The notes under the pieces: model-generated | What the model was told of the DNA's origin: nothing | What the model saw: the letters and a program-made list of their open reading frames with translations, nothing else | The model's database searches: none | Shown: positions 1 through 8,087 of the stretch, one piece after another | How positions within the stretch are numbered: position 1 is the stretch's first letter | Layout: each line of letters opens with the position of its first letter | NCBI GenBank assembly: GCA_039029355.1 | Contig: JBCCGI010000123.1 | Coordinates: 1-19,182, forward strand | DNA: 19,182 bases | Source: JBCCGI01 sp039029355 | GTDB taxonomy: Bacteria; Planctomycetota; UBA1135; GCA-002686595 | Direction of reading: 5' to 3' | Made by a program: the position numbers and the translations under genes

Positions 1-97
1 CCCCAATCCCCCAAACAAGAAGGGGCCCACCCCCCAAGCCGAGCACCCTCGACCCAAAAGGCGGACCCACCAAACACCCCGGGGGGGCATCGCTCAC
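1..97. other. Left edge, no gene seen
   Basis: This is the sequence downstream of the first minus-strand gene. It is rich in C runs on the plus strand (G runs on the transcribed strand) and I see no reading frame and no convincing stem-loop with a T run that would terminate the gene. Its composition resembles the last part of the adjacent gene rather than the rest of that gene. Confidence 0.5.
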
Positions 98-2302
98 CTA
101 CTCCGACAAAACCAACTCCAGCCGGTTCGAAAACGCCAACCCCGGCCCAGCACACGGCGCCTCCACCCCACCAAACACCGTCCACTGTGCCTGCACCGTC
201 GCCCCGATCGAGCTGGCATCACACGGCAGCCCCGTCGAGAACAACGACTGCCCCCCCACAATCGGCAGCGCGAACGTCAGCCCAAACGGCGTCACCGCAC
301 ACCCCCCACACACAATCGGCGGCGCCGGCACCGCGATGTTGAGGAAGCACGCCGTCGCCGCCGGATCCGCTCCGGTCAACCGCAGCACAAAGTCCTGGTT
401 CCCCAGCGCAAACGGCCCCAGCGCATCCACCGTGCCGCCATTGCCGCATCCCCCGCCGAGGTCCGTCACCGGTCCCCCTTCGCCGATCCCGAGCGCCAGG
501 TGCCCCTTCACGTTCGAGTCGAGCGGAAAGACCGACGCGATCTCCTCCCAGACCGCGAGCAGCTTGTCCGAGCCATCCTGTCCGCCCGAGAACTTCGAGG
601 CGAGCGACGGGCGGACGTTCTCCGACGAGCTCGTCGAGAACGCCTCCTCCAGCCCGCAGAAGTCGCCCTCCGGCGTCACGCGCTCCATCACCGTGGCGCT
701 CTGGAAGTCGAAGGCGTTGTTGTCGTCCGAGTAGGCGACGACGAACATCTGCCCGGTGAAGGCGACCGCGGGGTCGCTTTCGTCGTCCTGCTCGTTGGCG
801 TCGACGACGATCTCCGCACCGACCGTGAAGCTCAGCGTCGTTGCGTCGACCGTCAGTCGCTGGGCAAGGATGTCGCGCTCGGGGTTCGGCAGCTCCTCGG
901 TGCGTTCGTACACCAGGAGCCACTCCTCGCCGTCCCCGTCCAGGTCGGGAGCACTCTCGCTCTCGAGCGTGAACGGGATCAGCTGCTCGGTGCCGACCGT
1001 CCCCGCGCTGGTGACCGCGGCCACCCGGATGTCGGTGTCGGTGATGAAGTCGCGCTCCCAGGCAACCGCGAAGGTGCCCGTGTCCCCGCTGCTCTTGGAG
1101 ACCGCCGGATGGTCTGCGGCGAGCCCGGTAGCGCTGATCGCGAACGGCGGGCCGTCGACCAAGCCGCCCGACGCATCAAGCGAGAGCATCGAGCCCAGGA
1201 TCCCGTCGTCGGAGTCGTCCCAGACCAGCAGCGCCTCGTTCCCGCCGGGGCGCCGGTCGCCGCCGACGTCGGGGTCGGTCGGGTTGTTGGCGCCGGTGAC
1301 GTCGATCGTCTCGAGTGGAACGCCGGTGTTGCTCACCACCGTGGCCTTGATGCGCCAGGGGCCGATGACGCTCGGTCCCTGCTGGTAGGCCACGATGTAG
1401 CGCTCCTCGGACACGATGGTCGCGACGCTGGGGTTGAGGCTCACGTCGTTCAGCGTGATGGGCAGCCCGGGCACAAAGGTGCCCAGGTCCGACACGAAGT
1501 TCGACATCAGCAGCACGCGGTCAGCCGAGAACACGCGCTCCCAGATGACCAGGTAGCGGTCCAAGCCCGCGTCGTAGGCCACGTCCGGGTTCCGGTCGCG
1601 GTCGCCCTCGTTGCCGATCGTGAAGGCCACCCCGATCAGGGGGTCGAGCACCAGCGGAAACTCGGCGGTGTCCACGAACGATGCGGGCAGCATCATCTCG
1701 ATCACGTCGCCGTCGAGCCGCAGCCGACCGGGGACGGTGCGCCCGCGCGCGTCGATGCCGGTGACGGCCCCCACCGCAACGCCGCCGAGGTCGGCGTGCT
1801 CAAAGCGCAGTCCCTCCGCGTCGGCACGCGTGAGGGACAGCGGCGTGTCGTACGCGACCCGCACGACGAGGTCACCCTCGCCGGGGAGCTCGGGGAAGAC
1901 GAAGCTCTGCTCGATTCCCTCGCGCAGCACGTCGTAGCGCTCGACGAAGCGCAGCTGGTCGGTGCCTCGGTCGTACGTCACCACCGCGCCGTCGACCTTG
2001 GGGCCCGAGCGGAGGCTCGCGTCGAGCTCGACGTCGCCACGCCGCGCCGAGTGGAGCTCGAGCTCGAGCGGCATCGCGCGCTCGGCGTCGGGTCCGAGCG
2101 CCGGCAGGAACGACGGACCGCGCGCGCCGAAGCGCGTCAGATAGCCCGGGCCGTGGCCGTGTACGGCTCCTTCGGTGTCGACGTACACGCCATGCGCGTT
2201 GCGCATGACCCCTTCGACGTCGACGTCGCCCTGCGCCAAGCCCGCGGAAGGCGGACAGGTCACGGCGGCGAGCAGCATCACCATTCCTCGTTGGATCTTC
2301 AT
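98..2302 (-). CDS. Secreted propeller-like repeat protein, paralogue 1
   Basis: The product is 734 aa. The start at 2302 gives a signal peptide (MKIQRGMVMLLAAV..., probable cleavage near LAQ, residues 22-24), and an AGAAGAGG Shine-Dalgarno lies just upstream; the longer open frame to 2899 has no such signals and overlaps the neighbour. Residues about 110-225 form a domain ending in FPLVLDPLIG that is shared with the next gene. Residues about 240-600 hold repeated units of the type YLVIWE, YIVAYQ, FAVAWERDF, WLLVYER, FVVAYSD, LLAVWEE, each followed by a D-I-x-x-x-x-V strand pattern, suggesting a beta-propeller. Residues about 615-734 are a Cys-containing C-terminal module (LGGGC, VCGGC, ending SNRLELVLSE). 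No catalytic motif is seen; the role is probably extracellular or at the cell surface. It is the second gene of a likely two-gene unit. Codon use changes in the last ~120 codons (see findings). Confidence 0.85.
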   Translation of the reverse strand: MKIQRGMVMLLAAVTCPPSAGLAQGDVDVEGVMRNAHGVYVDTEGAVHGHGPGYLTRFGARGPSFLPALGPDAERAMPLELELHSARRGDVELDASLRSGPKVDGAVVTYDRGTDQLRFVERYDVLREGIEQSFVFPELPGEGDLVVRVAYDTPLSLTRADAEGLRFEHADLGGVAVGAVTGIDARGRTVPGRLRLDGDVIEMMLPASFVDTAEFPLVLDPLIGVAFTIGNEGDRDRNPDVAYDAGLDRYLVIWERVFSADRVLLMSNFVSDLGTFVPGLPITLNDVSLNPSVATIVSEERYIVAYQQGPSVIGPWRIKATVVSNTGVPLETIDVTGANNPTDPDVGGDRRPGGNEALLVWDDSDDGILGSMLSLDASGGLVDGPPFAISATGLAADHPAVSKSSGDTGTFAVAWERDFITDTDIRVAAVTSAGTVGTEQLIPFTLESESAPDLDGDGEEWLLVYERTEELPNPERDILAQRLTVDATTLSFTVGAEIVVDANEQDDESDPAVAFTGQMFVVAYSDDNNAFDFQSATVMERVTPEGDFCGLEEAFSTSSSENVRPSLASKFSGGQDGSDKLLAVWEEIASVFPLDSNVKGHLALGIGEGGPVTDLGGGCGNGGTVDALGPFALGNQDFVLRLTGADPAATACFLNIAVPAPPIVCGGCAVTPFGLTFALPIVGGQSLFSTGLPCDASSIGATVQAQWTVFGGVEAPCAGPGLAFSNRLELVLSE

Positions 2303-2349
2303 GACTATGCCTCTTCTTGTACTTCTGTTTCGGTTGTAAATGTCGGTAG

Positions 2350-4536
2350 CTACTCGAGCGTGATCTCGAGCGCGTCGGTGAAGGAGCCGTTCAGCGCGAC
2401 GCAGCCGGGGCTCGTCGAAGTGACGAACCACTGCGCGAGGAAGGTGAAGCCGTCCAGCGCGGAGCTCGAGCTGATCGGAATGTTGATGGACTCCGTACCG
2501 TCCGTATTCACGACGCCGGCCGAGAGCAGCAGGCCGTCGAAGGGGTTGGCGACGAGCACGCACCCGCCGCAGCTCTGGTTCAGGCTCGACTCGCTGACGA
2601 CGAGCAGCGCGATCTCCAGCGGCGCGGCGTCCTGCAGCCGCACCGCGAAGTTGCCGTTGGGCGTAATGGCGCAGCTCGCCGCGATGCTCCCCCCGGCGCA
2701 TCCGCCGCCGAGGTTGGACACGAGGCCGTCCACCGACGCGTAGCGCACCGCGAACAGGTCGCCCTCGCCAGCGGGGTCCTCGACGTTGTCGAGCAGCATC
2801 GCCTCGTCGAGGGTCGCTCCCGGGTCGGTCTGATGGCGGGTGGCCACCACGATCGAGCCGGAGCTCTCGAGCCCCGTGACGCTCTCGTCGAAACCGCACG
2901 CGGCGCCGCTGAACACGTCCAGCGGCTGGATCGTGGCCGAGAAGCTGCTGAGGAAGACCTGGTCGATGAAGCCGAGCAGGAAGCTCTCACCGGCGAACGC
3001 CATCGACGTCGGGACCTCGTCGTCGTTGACGTCGGCCTCGACGACGACCTGCGAGCGCACGAACGCATCGCCAAGCGGCGCGCTGAACATCACCGGCGTA
3101 ACCGCGATGTCGCGGTCGGACCCGGTCGCATAGGCCACGAGGAAGTTGGTCCCATCGCCGTCGCACACCGGGAACGACTCATCGGTATCGTCGAGGTCGT
3201 CGGTGATCGGGATGTTGTTGTCGATCACCTGAGCGTCGAGCGCGATCACCGCGCCCTGGATGTCGCGTCCGCCCACGAAGTCGCGCTCCCACGCGACCAG
3301 GTAGTGCCCGCCCTCGTTGCCGGAGCGCGACATGGACACGCGGCCGATGCCGGACGCGATCTCGACGATCTGCGGGGCGCCGACGGTCGCGTCGAGCGTC
3401 GATGGGCTCGTATCGATGAGCGCCGAGCGGACGAAGTCGAGGCCGCCGGTCAGCTCTCTCCACGTCATGATCGTGTCGTCGCCGCCGGCGGTGTTCGCGG
3501 CGACGCTAGGGTCAAGCTCCACGTTCGTCGAGACGGCGACCGAGGCCTCCGGGCCGACCTGGCCCGTGTTCGAGAGCACCTTGCAGTGCAGGTCATCGTC
3601 GCGCCGGTAGGCGACCACGAAGCGCTCCGTCTCGGCGACGTAGCCCACCGTGACGTCCAGGTTGCGGCCGCCAGCGTGGATGAAGATGACGCCGCCATCG
3701 GGGTTGCCGGAAGCGTCGATGAAGGCGCCCCGGACGGCGAGGTCGGTGCTCGCGAACTGACGCGACCAGACGGCCAGGAAGCGATCGGTTGCCGGGTCGT
3801 AGATCAGGTCCGGGTCGAACTCGTCGAACCCGCCGGCGATCTCGCTCGGGGTGCCGATGACCGGATCGAGCACGATCGGGTAGGCGGCGGTCTCCAGGAA
3901 CGAGTGTGGGAGCGACATCGTGAGGAGGTCGTCCCGCAGCTCCATCGCCCCGCGGACGGTCTGGCCCAGCGCGTCGACGCCGGTGACGCCGCCGACGGTG
4001 ACGCAGGTCAGGTCGCCGAGGGCGAAGGCCAGCCCCTCGTCGCAGCGGCCGACGCGGTCGGGCGTGAGCCCTCCGCCGAGCCGGGCCCGCACCACGAGGT
4101 CGCCGTCGCCACCCGGCCGCTCATCGACCACGTAGGTCACCTCAACGCCGTCCGGGCGCAGGTGGATGCGCTCGGTCAGGCCCTCGCCGAGCGCCGACGA
4201 GGCGGATCGGCCGCCCGCGTCGCGGGTCGGCTCGGCGGGCGCCGTACCCGCGCGGAACAGGGGCTCTCCCCCACGATCGATCGACTCGACGCGGTAGGTG
4301 AGCGACGGCGTGCGCTCGACCGCACGGCCGAGCGCTGGGGAGTAGGAAAGCTCACCGGGAAGCAGGTCGACGCGATAGTCGAGCCCGCCGCCGCGTAGCC
4401 CAAGGTCGGCCTCGGCCAACCCCACCGCCGTGCGGAGGGAATGGGCCTGGGCGCGGGGCGCCGCGGCGTCCTGCGCCGTCGCGGCGCCCGACAGGGCCAA
4501 CGCGCCGGCCAGTGCAAGCGTGCTTTGGATGCTCAT
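2350..4536 (-). CDS. Secreted propeller-like repeat protein, paralogue 2
   Basis: The product is 728 aa. I chose the start at 4536 because it begins a clean signal peptide (MSIQSTLALAGALALSGAATAQ) and follows a GGAG about 11 bases upstream; the upstream in-frame ATG at 4593 would add 19 residues that spoil the signal. Architecture matches the downstream paralogue: an N-terminal domain ending YPIVLDPVIG, then repeats FLAVWSRQF, FVVAYRRDD, YLVAWERDF, FLVAYATGS and FLLGFIDQ, then a C-terminal Cys module (LGGGC, SCGGC, GCVAL, ending DALEITLE). The two genes look like a tandem duplication that has diverged well beyond near-identity. The protein is likely exported; ligand and function are unknown. 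Its promoter must lie in the 185-bp gap shared with the divergent sigma gene. Confidence 0.86.
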   Translation of the reverse strand: MSIQSTLALAGALALSGAATAQDAAAPRAQAHSLRTAVGLAEADLGLRGGGLDYRVDLLPGELSYSPALGRAVERTPSLTYRVESIDRGGEPLFRAGTAPAEPTRDAGGRSASSALGEGLTERIHLRPDGVEVTYVVDERPGGDGDLVVRARLGGGLTPDRVGRCDEGLAFALGDLTCVTVGGVTGVDALGQTVRGAMELRDDLLTMSLPHSFLETAAYPIVLDPVIGTPSEIAGGFDEFDPDLIYDPATDRFLAVWSRQFASTDLAVRGAFIDASGNPDGGVIFIHAGGRNLDVTVGYVAETERFVVAYRRDDDLHCKVLSNTGQVGPEASVAVSTNVELDPSVAANTAGGDDTIMTWRELTGGLDFVRSALIDTSPSTLDATVGAPQIVEIASGIGRVSMSRSGNEGGHYLVAWERDFVGGRDIQGAVIALDAQVIDNNIPITDDLDDTDESFPVCDGDGTNFLVAYATGSDRDIAVTPVMFSAPLGDAFVRSQVVVEADVNDDEVPTSMAFAGESFLLGFIDQVFLSSFSATIQPLDVFSGAACGFDESVTGLESSGSIVVATRHQTDPGATLDEAMLLDNVEDPAGEGDLFAVRYASVDGLVSNLGGGCAGGSIAASCAITPNGNFAVRLQDAAPLEIALLVVSESSLNQSCGGCVLVANPFDGLLLSAGVVNTDGTESINIPISSSSALDGFTFLAQWFVTSTSPGCVALNGSFTDALEITLE

Positions 4537-4721
4537 CGAACAGTCTCCGTAGAAAGGCAAGAGGAACGTCCGAGGCGCGGTGCCTCGGCTCACGGGGACT
4601 TGTCCGGAGCGGCCGCGGGTCTTTCGCGGCGCCGGTGATGGAGCGGTTATTTTTCGGTGACATCGCGCCCGCCGGCTGCAACGCGGCCACCCGCTCGCTT
4701 AGAACGCCCACCGAGGTGCCT
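4537..4721. promoter_or_regulatory. Divergent intergenic region with hairpin
   Basis: This gap separates the minus-strand secreted-protein pair from the plus-strand sigma/kinase pair, so it must hold promoters in both directions. A perfect 7-bp inverted repeat (CCGAGGC, loop GCGGT, GCCTCGG) sits at 4570-4588, about 35 bases upstream of the minus-strand start; it could be a leader hairpin or an operator. An AT-rich patch (TTATTTTTCGG) lies near 4646-4656. I could not assign a convincing -35/-10 pair on either strand. A GAGGTG ribosome site at 4713-4718 serves the sigma gene. Confidence 0.5.
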
Positions 4722-5300
4722 ATGGACTGGCGAACGACGACCGCGATTCTCGAAGACCTGAGCGCAGCCGAGGCCGAGGCCTGGCAGCGCCTCTTCTCCA
4801 ACTTCCACGGCCCCCTGGTCGGCCTGTGCAGCCGCGCTGGGCTGACCTTGCCCGAGGCCGAGGACGTCGCGCAGGAAGCCCTGCTCGTGCTGCTCGACGC
4901 GGTCCGCGGCGGCCGCTTCGACCGCGACCGCGGGCGTTTGCACCGCTGGCTGTTCGGGATCGCGAAGCGCCTGGTTCAGGCGCAGCTGCGGCGACGACGC
5001 CGGGACGGCGAGCGCTTCCCCGAGGCCGGCGCGCACCTGCTCGAGACCGTCCCCGAGGAGACCGCGGGCGATCCCCTGCACCAGGTCTGGGCCGACGCGC
5101 TGCTCGAGCGCTGCCTACAGCGCGCCGCCGAGCAGGTCGCGCCCCGCACGATGGAGATATTCGAGCGCCTCGTCCTGCACGGCGAGACGCCGGCCGACGT
5201 CGCCGACGAGCTCGGCATTACGCGCAACGCGGTGTTCCTCGCGAAGCACCGCGTGCTGGGACGCCTGCGCGAGGCGCGGCAGGAGCAGCTCGAGCTATGA
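4722..5300 (+). CDS. ECF-family RNA polymerase sigma factor
   Basis: The product is 192 aa, a usual ECF length. Region 2 spans residues about 17-95, with the core-binding stretch EAEDVAQEALLVLLDAV and the -10-recognition stretch LHRWLFGIAKRLVQAQLRRR; region 4 spans about 140-187, with the helix-turn-helix TPADVADELGITRNAVFLAKHRVLGRL. Regions 1.1 and 3 are absent, as is typical of ECF factors. The start at 4722 (MDWRTTTAIL) is preceded by GAGGTG 3 bases upstream; the open frame runs back to 4512 but that part is not sigma-like. The stop overlaps the start of the kinase gene (ATGA), so the two are translationally coupled. Planctomycetes are known to carry ECF groups genetically linked to Ser/Thr kinases, and this pair fits. 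Its target promoter is unknown. Confidence 0.92.
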   Translation: MDWRTTTAILEDLSAAEAEAWQRLFSNFHGPLVGLCSRAGLTLPEAEDVAQEALLVLLDAVRGGRFDRDRGRLHRWLFGIAKRLVQAQLRRRRRDGERFPEAGAHLLETVPEETAGDPLHQVWADALLERCLQRAAEQVAPRTMEIFERLVLHGETPADVADELGITRNAVFLAKHRVLGRLREARQEQLEL

Positions 5301-7726
5301 ACGCTGCGTCGCGGCTCACGGCCGAGCTCGAAGCCCTCGTAGGCCGCCGGCCCGAGAGTGCGGCGCTGCCGGGCCTTCCGGGCTTCGAGGCGGTTGCGGA
5401 GCTGTCGCGCGGCGGCCAGGGCGTGGTCTACCGCGCGGTGGAGCGCGCCACCGGCCGCGCCGTCGCGATCAAGGTGCTGTCGCCACACGGCGCGCGCTCG
5501 CGCCGCGATCGGCTGCGCTTCGCACGCGAGGTCGACGCGGTCTCGCGCCTGCGTCATCCCGGCATCGTGACGCTCCTGCAGAGCGCCTTCACCGACCGCG
5601 GCGATCCCTACTTCGTCATGCCGCTGCTCGACGCGCGCCCGCTGCACGACTACGTGGCGGAGGAGCGCCTCGACGTTCCCTCTACCCTGCGCCTGTTCAC
5701 GCGCGTCGCCGAGGCGGTCCACTATGCCCACCGGCGCGGGGTGCTCCACCGCGACCTCAAGCCGAGCAACGTGTTAGTGGACGAGAGCGGGGCTCCCTGC
5801 GTGCTGGACTTCGGCCTCGCCAAGGCGATCGACTCGGAGATCACCGTCACCGAGCTCGGCGACTTCGCCGGGACGATCGGCTACGCGTCGCCGGAGCAGG
5901 TCACCGGACAGACCGACCGCGTCGAGGCGCGCTCCGACATCTACTCGCTCGGCGTGCTGCTCTACACGCTGGTCGCGGGCCGGCATCCCTTCGAGGGGGT
6001 GCGCGGGCTGCCGGAGCTCTGCACGCGGCTGCTGCGCGAGACGCCGCCGCCCCCGTCGCACCACCGCCCAAGCGTCCCCGCAGACATCGACACGATCGTC
6101 GCGAAGGCGATGTCGAGCGACATCGAGCGGCGGTACGAGACCGTGCACGACTTCGCGCGCGACGTCGAGCTGCACCTCGACGGCCGGCCGATCCAGGCCC
6201 GCAGCGATAGCGCGTGGTACGTGGTATCCAGGACACTCGCGCGCCACCGCGGCGCCGCGCTGGGGATCGCGCTGGTCGCGTGCGCGCTGCTCGCCGCGAC
6301 GGTTGTCTCGCTCACCGCGCTGGGTCGCACGAGGCGCGCGCTGCACCGCGTCGAGGTCGAGCGTGCGACCGCCGTCGAAGCCAAAGAGCGCGCCGACTAC
6401 GAGCGCGGCGCCCGCCACCAGGTCAGCCGCTTCCTGTGGGACGTGCTGTCGATCGCCCGCGAACGCGGGGCGGATGGCCCGGCCGAGCCGACGGTGCGCG
6501 AGGCCCTGTTGCGCGGGGCGCCGCTGGTCGCCGACCTGGTCGATCCGCTCGCCCGCGGCCTGCTGCACGATCAGTTCGGGATGGTCTTCAACGAGCTCGG
6601 CATGCTGGAGCTGGCCGAGCATCACCTCGACGCCGCGCACGCCGACCTCGGCGCGATGCGCAGCGTGGACGAGGAGACCTACCGGCGGCTGCGCAAGAAC
6701 CTCGCCGTCGTGCGGGGCCAGCTGGGCGATGCCGGCTACGCCGAGCGGGAGCTGCGCGAGCACCTGTGCTGGGTCGAGTCGCGGCCTTCCTCGCTGTCGC
6801 GCTGGAGCGCACAGCGCGACCTGGCGTCGGTGCTGCTGCGGCGCGAGGCCTTCGGCGAGGCGGACGCGCTGCTGTCCGAGGCGCTGGTTGCGGCGCGCGC
6901 GGAGCTGGGCGACGACGCGCTCGAGGCGCTGCGCACGGCGCTCGCGCGCGCCGAGGCGCTGGTGCTCGCGCACCGCCCCGCCGCGGCTCGGCCGCTGGCC
7001 GAGCGCACGCTGGCGCAACTGCTCGCCGTGCACCCGCGGATGACGCGCGACGCCATCGCGGCGCGCAACCTGGTCGCGCGGTGCGCCGAGCTCCTCGGCG
7101 AGCACGGGGACGCGGTCGCATGGCTCGAGCAGAGCCTCGCCGAGGCGCGCGCGCGCCTCATCGAGGGCGACGTGCTGATCGAATCGACGCGCAACAACCT
7201 CGCGGGCGCGCTGCTGCAGGTCGGGCGCTCGGGCGAGGCGGCGGAGCACTTCCGCGCCGTGGTCGAAGCGCTCGCAGATGCGCTCGGACCGGATCACGCC
7301 ACCACGCTCGTGACGCGCACCAACCTCGGCCAGGCGCTGCAGGCCGCCGGGAGGCCGGGGGAGGCGGAGCACGAGCTCCGCGCGGTCGTCGACGACATGG
7401 AGCGCGCCCTAGGGCCCTCGCACCCGCACGCGGTCAACGCGCTGAACGCGCTCGCTTGGCTGGTGGGATCGGACGGGCGGCGGGCGGAGGCCATCGCGAT
7501 GCTCGACGAGGCGCTCGCACGCTCGGTCCTCGACGAGGGCTGGTTCCCGCCGTACATGCGGGCGAACCGCGCGCACTTCCTAGCGCTCCTGGGTCGCGAC
7601 GAGGAGGCGCGCGACGAGCTGGAGGCGAGCCACGCGCGGCTCGTCGAGCTGCTCGGTGCCGACAGCCCACACGCGCGCGCCGCCGCGTCGCTGCTGGAGC
7701 GCGTCGCGGCAAGGGCGGGCCAGTAG
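5297..7726 (+). CDS. Transmembrane Ser/Thr protein kinase with TPR C-terminus
   Basis: The product is 809 aa, PknB-like (Hanks type). Kinase domain at about residues 30-295: glycine loop SRGGQGVVY (38-45), VAIK with Lys59, catalytic HRDLKPSN with Asp153, DFG 171-173, and SPE (198-200) in place of APE, so all key catalytic residues are present. A hydrophobic segment at about 319-342 should be a single membrane helix. Residues about 350-809 are Ala/Leu/Arg-rich helices with TPR character, clearest near 665-740 (LGPDHATTLVTRTNLG, LGPSHPHAVNALNALAWL). The N-terminus has no zinc-finger HxxxCxxC motif, unlike the other kinase here. The start ATG lies inside the sigma stop (ATGA), implying fixed stoichiometry. 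Likely role: regulating its partner sigma by phosphorylation or TPR contact, which is inference. Confidence 0.93.
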   Translation: MNAASRLTAELEALVGRRPESAALPGLPGFEAVAELSRGGQGVVYRAVERATGRAVAIKVLSPHGARSRRDRLRFAREVDAVSRLRHPGIVTLLQSAFTDRGDPYFVMPLLDARPLHDYVAEERLDVPSTLRLFTRVAEAVHYAHRRGVLHRDLKPSNVLVDESGAPCVLDFGLAKAIDSEITVTELGDFAGTIGYASPEQVTGQTDRVEARSDIYSLGVLLYTLVAGRHPFEGVRGLPELCTRLLRETPPPPSHHRPSVPADIDTIVAKAMSSDIERRYETVHDFARDVELHLDGRPIQARSDSAWYVVSRTLARHRGAALGIALVACALLAATVVSLTALGRTRRALHRVEVERATAVEAKERADYERGARHQVSRFLWDVLSIARERGADGPAEPTVREALLRGAPLVADLVDPLARGLLHDQFGMVFNELGMLELAEHHLDAAHADLGAMRSVDEETYRRLRKNLAVVRGQLGDAGYAERELREHLCWVESRPSSLSRWSAQRDLASVLLRREAFGEADALLSEALVAARAELGDDALEALRTALARAEALVLAHRPAAARPLAERTLAQLLAVHPRMTRDAIAARNLVARCAELLGEHGDAVAWLEQSLAEARARLIEGDVLIESTRNNLAGALLQVGRSGEAAEHFRAVVEALADALGPDHATTLVTRTNLGQALQAAGRPGEAEHELRAVVDDMERALGPSHPHAVNALNALAWLVGSDGRRAEAIAMLDEALARSVLDEGWFPPYMRANRAHFLALLGRDEEARDELEASHARLVELLGADSPHARAAASLLERVAARAGQ

Positions 7727-7864
7727 CGCCCCGCCGCGCGCACGCTCCAAACGAACGCCGTTCACCCGGACTTCATCAAGCTCGACGCCCTCGCGTGCCG
7801 ACAAGCTGGGCACGCAGGCACACAACGCATACCGGACGGCGGTAGGGCTCCCGAGCGCTCCGAT

Positions 7865-7909
7865 CTGAAACCTCTTCAGGCGAGTTTCAGCCGTTCCATC
7901 GCGGAACGG
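7865..7909 (+). terminator. Two abutting stem-loops after the kinase gene
   Basis: The first stem is CTGAAAC (7865-7871) with GTTTCAG (7884-7890); the second follows with no spacer, CCGTTCC (7891-7897), loop ATCGC, GGAACGG (7903-7909). Both 7-bp stems are perfect. There is no T run after either, so an intrinsic terminator is not assured; a Rho-type end, an RNA-processing signal or an operator are alternatives. Confidence 0.4.
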
Positions 7910-8012
7910 CACTTGGATGCTCTCGACCAACGGTGCACCTTCGGGGGTGGCCGCCGTCCGGTCTTTTTTCTCAGCCGCGACACTCGATCGCGCGCGAGGA
8001 GAACCCGATCGG

Positions 8013-8039
8013 GGAACGTCGGTTCCCAGGCGTCGTGTA
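8013..8039 (+). promoter_or_regulatory. Possible ECF-type promoter for the FG-GAP gene
   Basis: GGAAC (8013-8017), which matches the common ECF -35 core, is followed after 16 bases by CGTGTA (8034-8039), an ECF-like -10. This lies about 48 bases upstream of the start at 8088. The GGAAC is also the left arm of a hairpin (GGGAAC, loop GTCG, GTTCCC), which could be chance or an operator. Two ECF factors are encoded nearby; which one, if either, reads this site cannot be told from sequence. Confidence 0.3.
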
Positions 8040-8087
8040 GGCTGGATCGCCCCGGTTCGCTCTCACCCACGAACCCAGTACGTATCC

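Larger units (their letters stand above)
7727..8087. other. 361-bp intergenic region, no gene seen
   Basis: I see no credible gene here: the open frames crossing it are extensions or shadows of flanking genes. It holds two abutting stem-loops (7865-7909), a palindrome CCCGATCGGG at 8004-8013, a short perfect hairpin GGGAAC/GTTCCC (8012-8027) and a possible ECF-type promoter for the next gene (8013-8039). The 190 bases just after the kinase gene show nothing else that I can name. Confidence 0.6.

Noticed and set aside
2833..4398. A 521-residue open frame on the plus strand
   Set aside because: It is antisense to the secreted paralogue 2 gene, which has a signal peptide and repeats; the shadow has low-complexity composition and no recognisable domain.
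8004..8013. CCCGATCGGG palindrome as an operator
   Set aside because: A single 10-bp palindrome in GC-rich DNA is expected by chance, and no regulator gene is adjacent to support it.
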